A stretch of DNA of 64,000 nucleotides from Marinilabilia salmonicolor JCM 21150 (GTDB lineage Bacteria; Bacteroidota; Bacteroidia; Bacteroidales; Marinilabiliaceae), in assembly GCF_000259075.1 (NCBI RefSeq), contig NZ_AJKI01000030.1, forward strand, positions 1-64,000, given 5' to 3'. Both the position numbers and the translations under genes were made by a program. Shown piece after piece: positions 63,872-64,000 of this stretch (positions within the stretch are counted from its first letter, which is position 1; each line of letters begins with the position of its first letter). Below the pieces are notes generated by a model. The model was given only the letters and a program-made list of their open reading frames with translations. It ran no database searches and was not told where the DNA came from.

Positions 63872-64000
63872 ATGAAAACAAACAGAAGACAATTCATAAA
63901 AACACTGGCTGCCGGAAGTCTGGCAGCCACACTCCCATTCGCAGTAAAAGGAGAATCCGGGAGCCATAATACACTAACCATCCTGCATACCAACGATGTC
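63872..64000 (+). CDS. Metallophosphatase half of a split 5'-nucleotidase (partial)
   Basis: Only the first 43 codons are in the window. They encode a twin-arginine-like signal (NRRQFIKTLAAGSLAATLPF) and then LTILHTNDV, the first metal-binding motif of UshA-type 5'-nucleotidases/calcineurin-like phosphatases. Together with the preceding lipoprotein it would form a periplasmic or surface nucleotidase. The pair shows different export routes: Tat for the metal-bearing catalytic chain and Sec/Lsp for the binding chain. Confidence 0.8.
   Translation, partial: MKTNRRQFIKTLAAGSLAATLPFAVKGESGSHNTLTILHTNDV

Overview
The window looks like chromosomal DNA of a Bacteroidota species, most likely of the Marinilabiliales/Prolixibacteraceae-Marinilabiliaceae type (inference). 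Supporting evidence: several promoters fit the Bacteroidota TAnnTTTG -7 box, most genes lack a strong Shine-Dalgarno, there are many lipoproteins with SC-type lipoboxes, signal peptidase I is of the long Bacteroidota form, and typical families of the phylum occur (LytS/LytTR pairs, WbqC, DUF3343, OFA-type MFS, S9 dipeptidyl peptidase). No rRNA, tRNA, CRISPR array or prophage was seen.

Layout. 1-3.2 kb: end of a small mobile element, a fetAB-like iron exporter whose two genes are separated by 543 bp, and a hairpin-rich spacer. 3.2-6.8 kb: thrS-infC-rpmI-rplT, with infC probably starting at a non-AUG codon, closed by a strong terminator. 6.8-8 kb: a RAYT/IS200-type transposase flanked by REP-like palindromes. 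8-16.3 kb: dapB, two tandem signal peptidases, LapA-like, WbqC, Nudix, NlpC/P60 and the PgpH-like HD phosphodiesterase. 16.5-17.5 kb: two AT-rich orphan genes. 17.7-21.4 kb: a chemoreceptor divergent from a sugar-binding lipoprotein. 21.7-29.3 kb: an RND efflux operon (fusion protein, pump, TolC) with its LytS/LytTR two-component pair. 29.5-33.3 kb: etfB-etfA-acyl-CoA dehydrogenase. 33.6-39.3 kb: dipeptidyl peptidase IV followed 2 nt later by a Dna2-like nuclease-helicase. 39.7-42.3 kb: MFS, RRM protein, YhcH. 42.8-46.5 kb: ablA-ablB (N-acetyl-beta-lysine osmolyte) and a sodium-solute symporter. 46.8-53.3 kb: MarR, MBL hydrolase, B3/4-domain protein, HAD phosphatase and a sugar-phosphate cluster (SIS, phosphohexomutase, cysteine hydrolase, PfkB kinase). 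53.9-58.1 kb: a complete tRNA 2-selenouridine operon (mnmH-yedF-cysteine desulfurase-DUF3343-selD). 58.2-64 kb: a QueF-like protein without the catalytic Cys, an RlmD-type methyltransferase, YaaA, an unknown conserved gene, uracil-DNA glycosylase, and a 5'-nucleotidase split over two genes.

The most unusual content is between genes. Two MITE-like families are visible by comparing copies inside the window. Family A (ends GTGTTTGTCYATAAAG, 6-7 bp TA-rich target duplications) repeatedly sits exactly at or just after stop codons, twice between a stop codon and its terminator. Family B (about 182 bp, TTAACCTG...CAGGTTAA ends) occurs twice. In addition there are clusters of REP-like hairpins and strand-biased GAGGGTTGAG tracts directly after stop codons. 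No gene cluster stands out as a wholly unknown system. The best protein-level oddities are the Cys-less QueF homologue next to the selenouridine operon, the orphan Dna2-like enzyme and the AT-rich gene pair.
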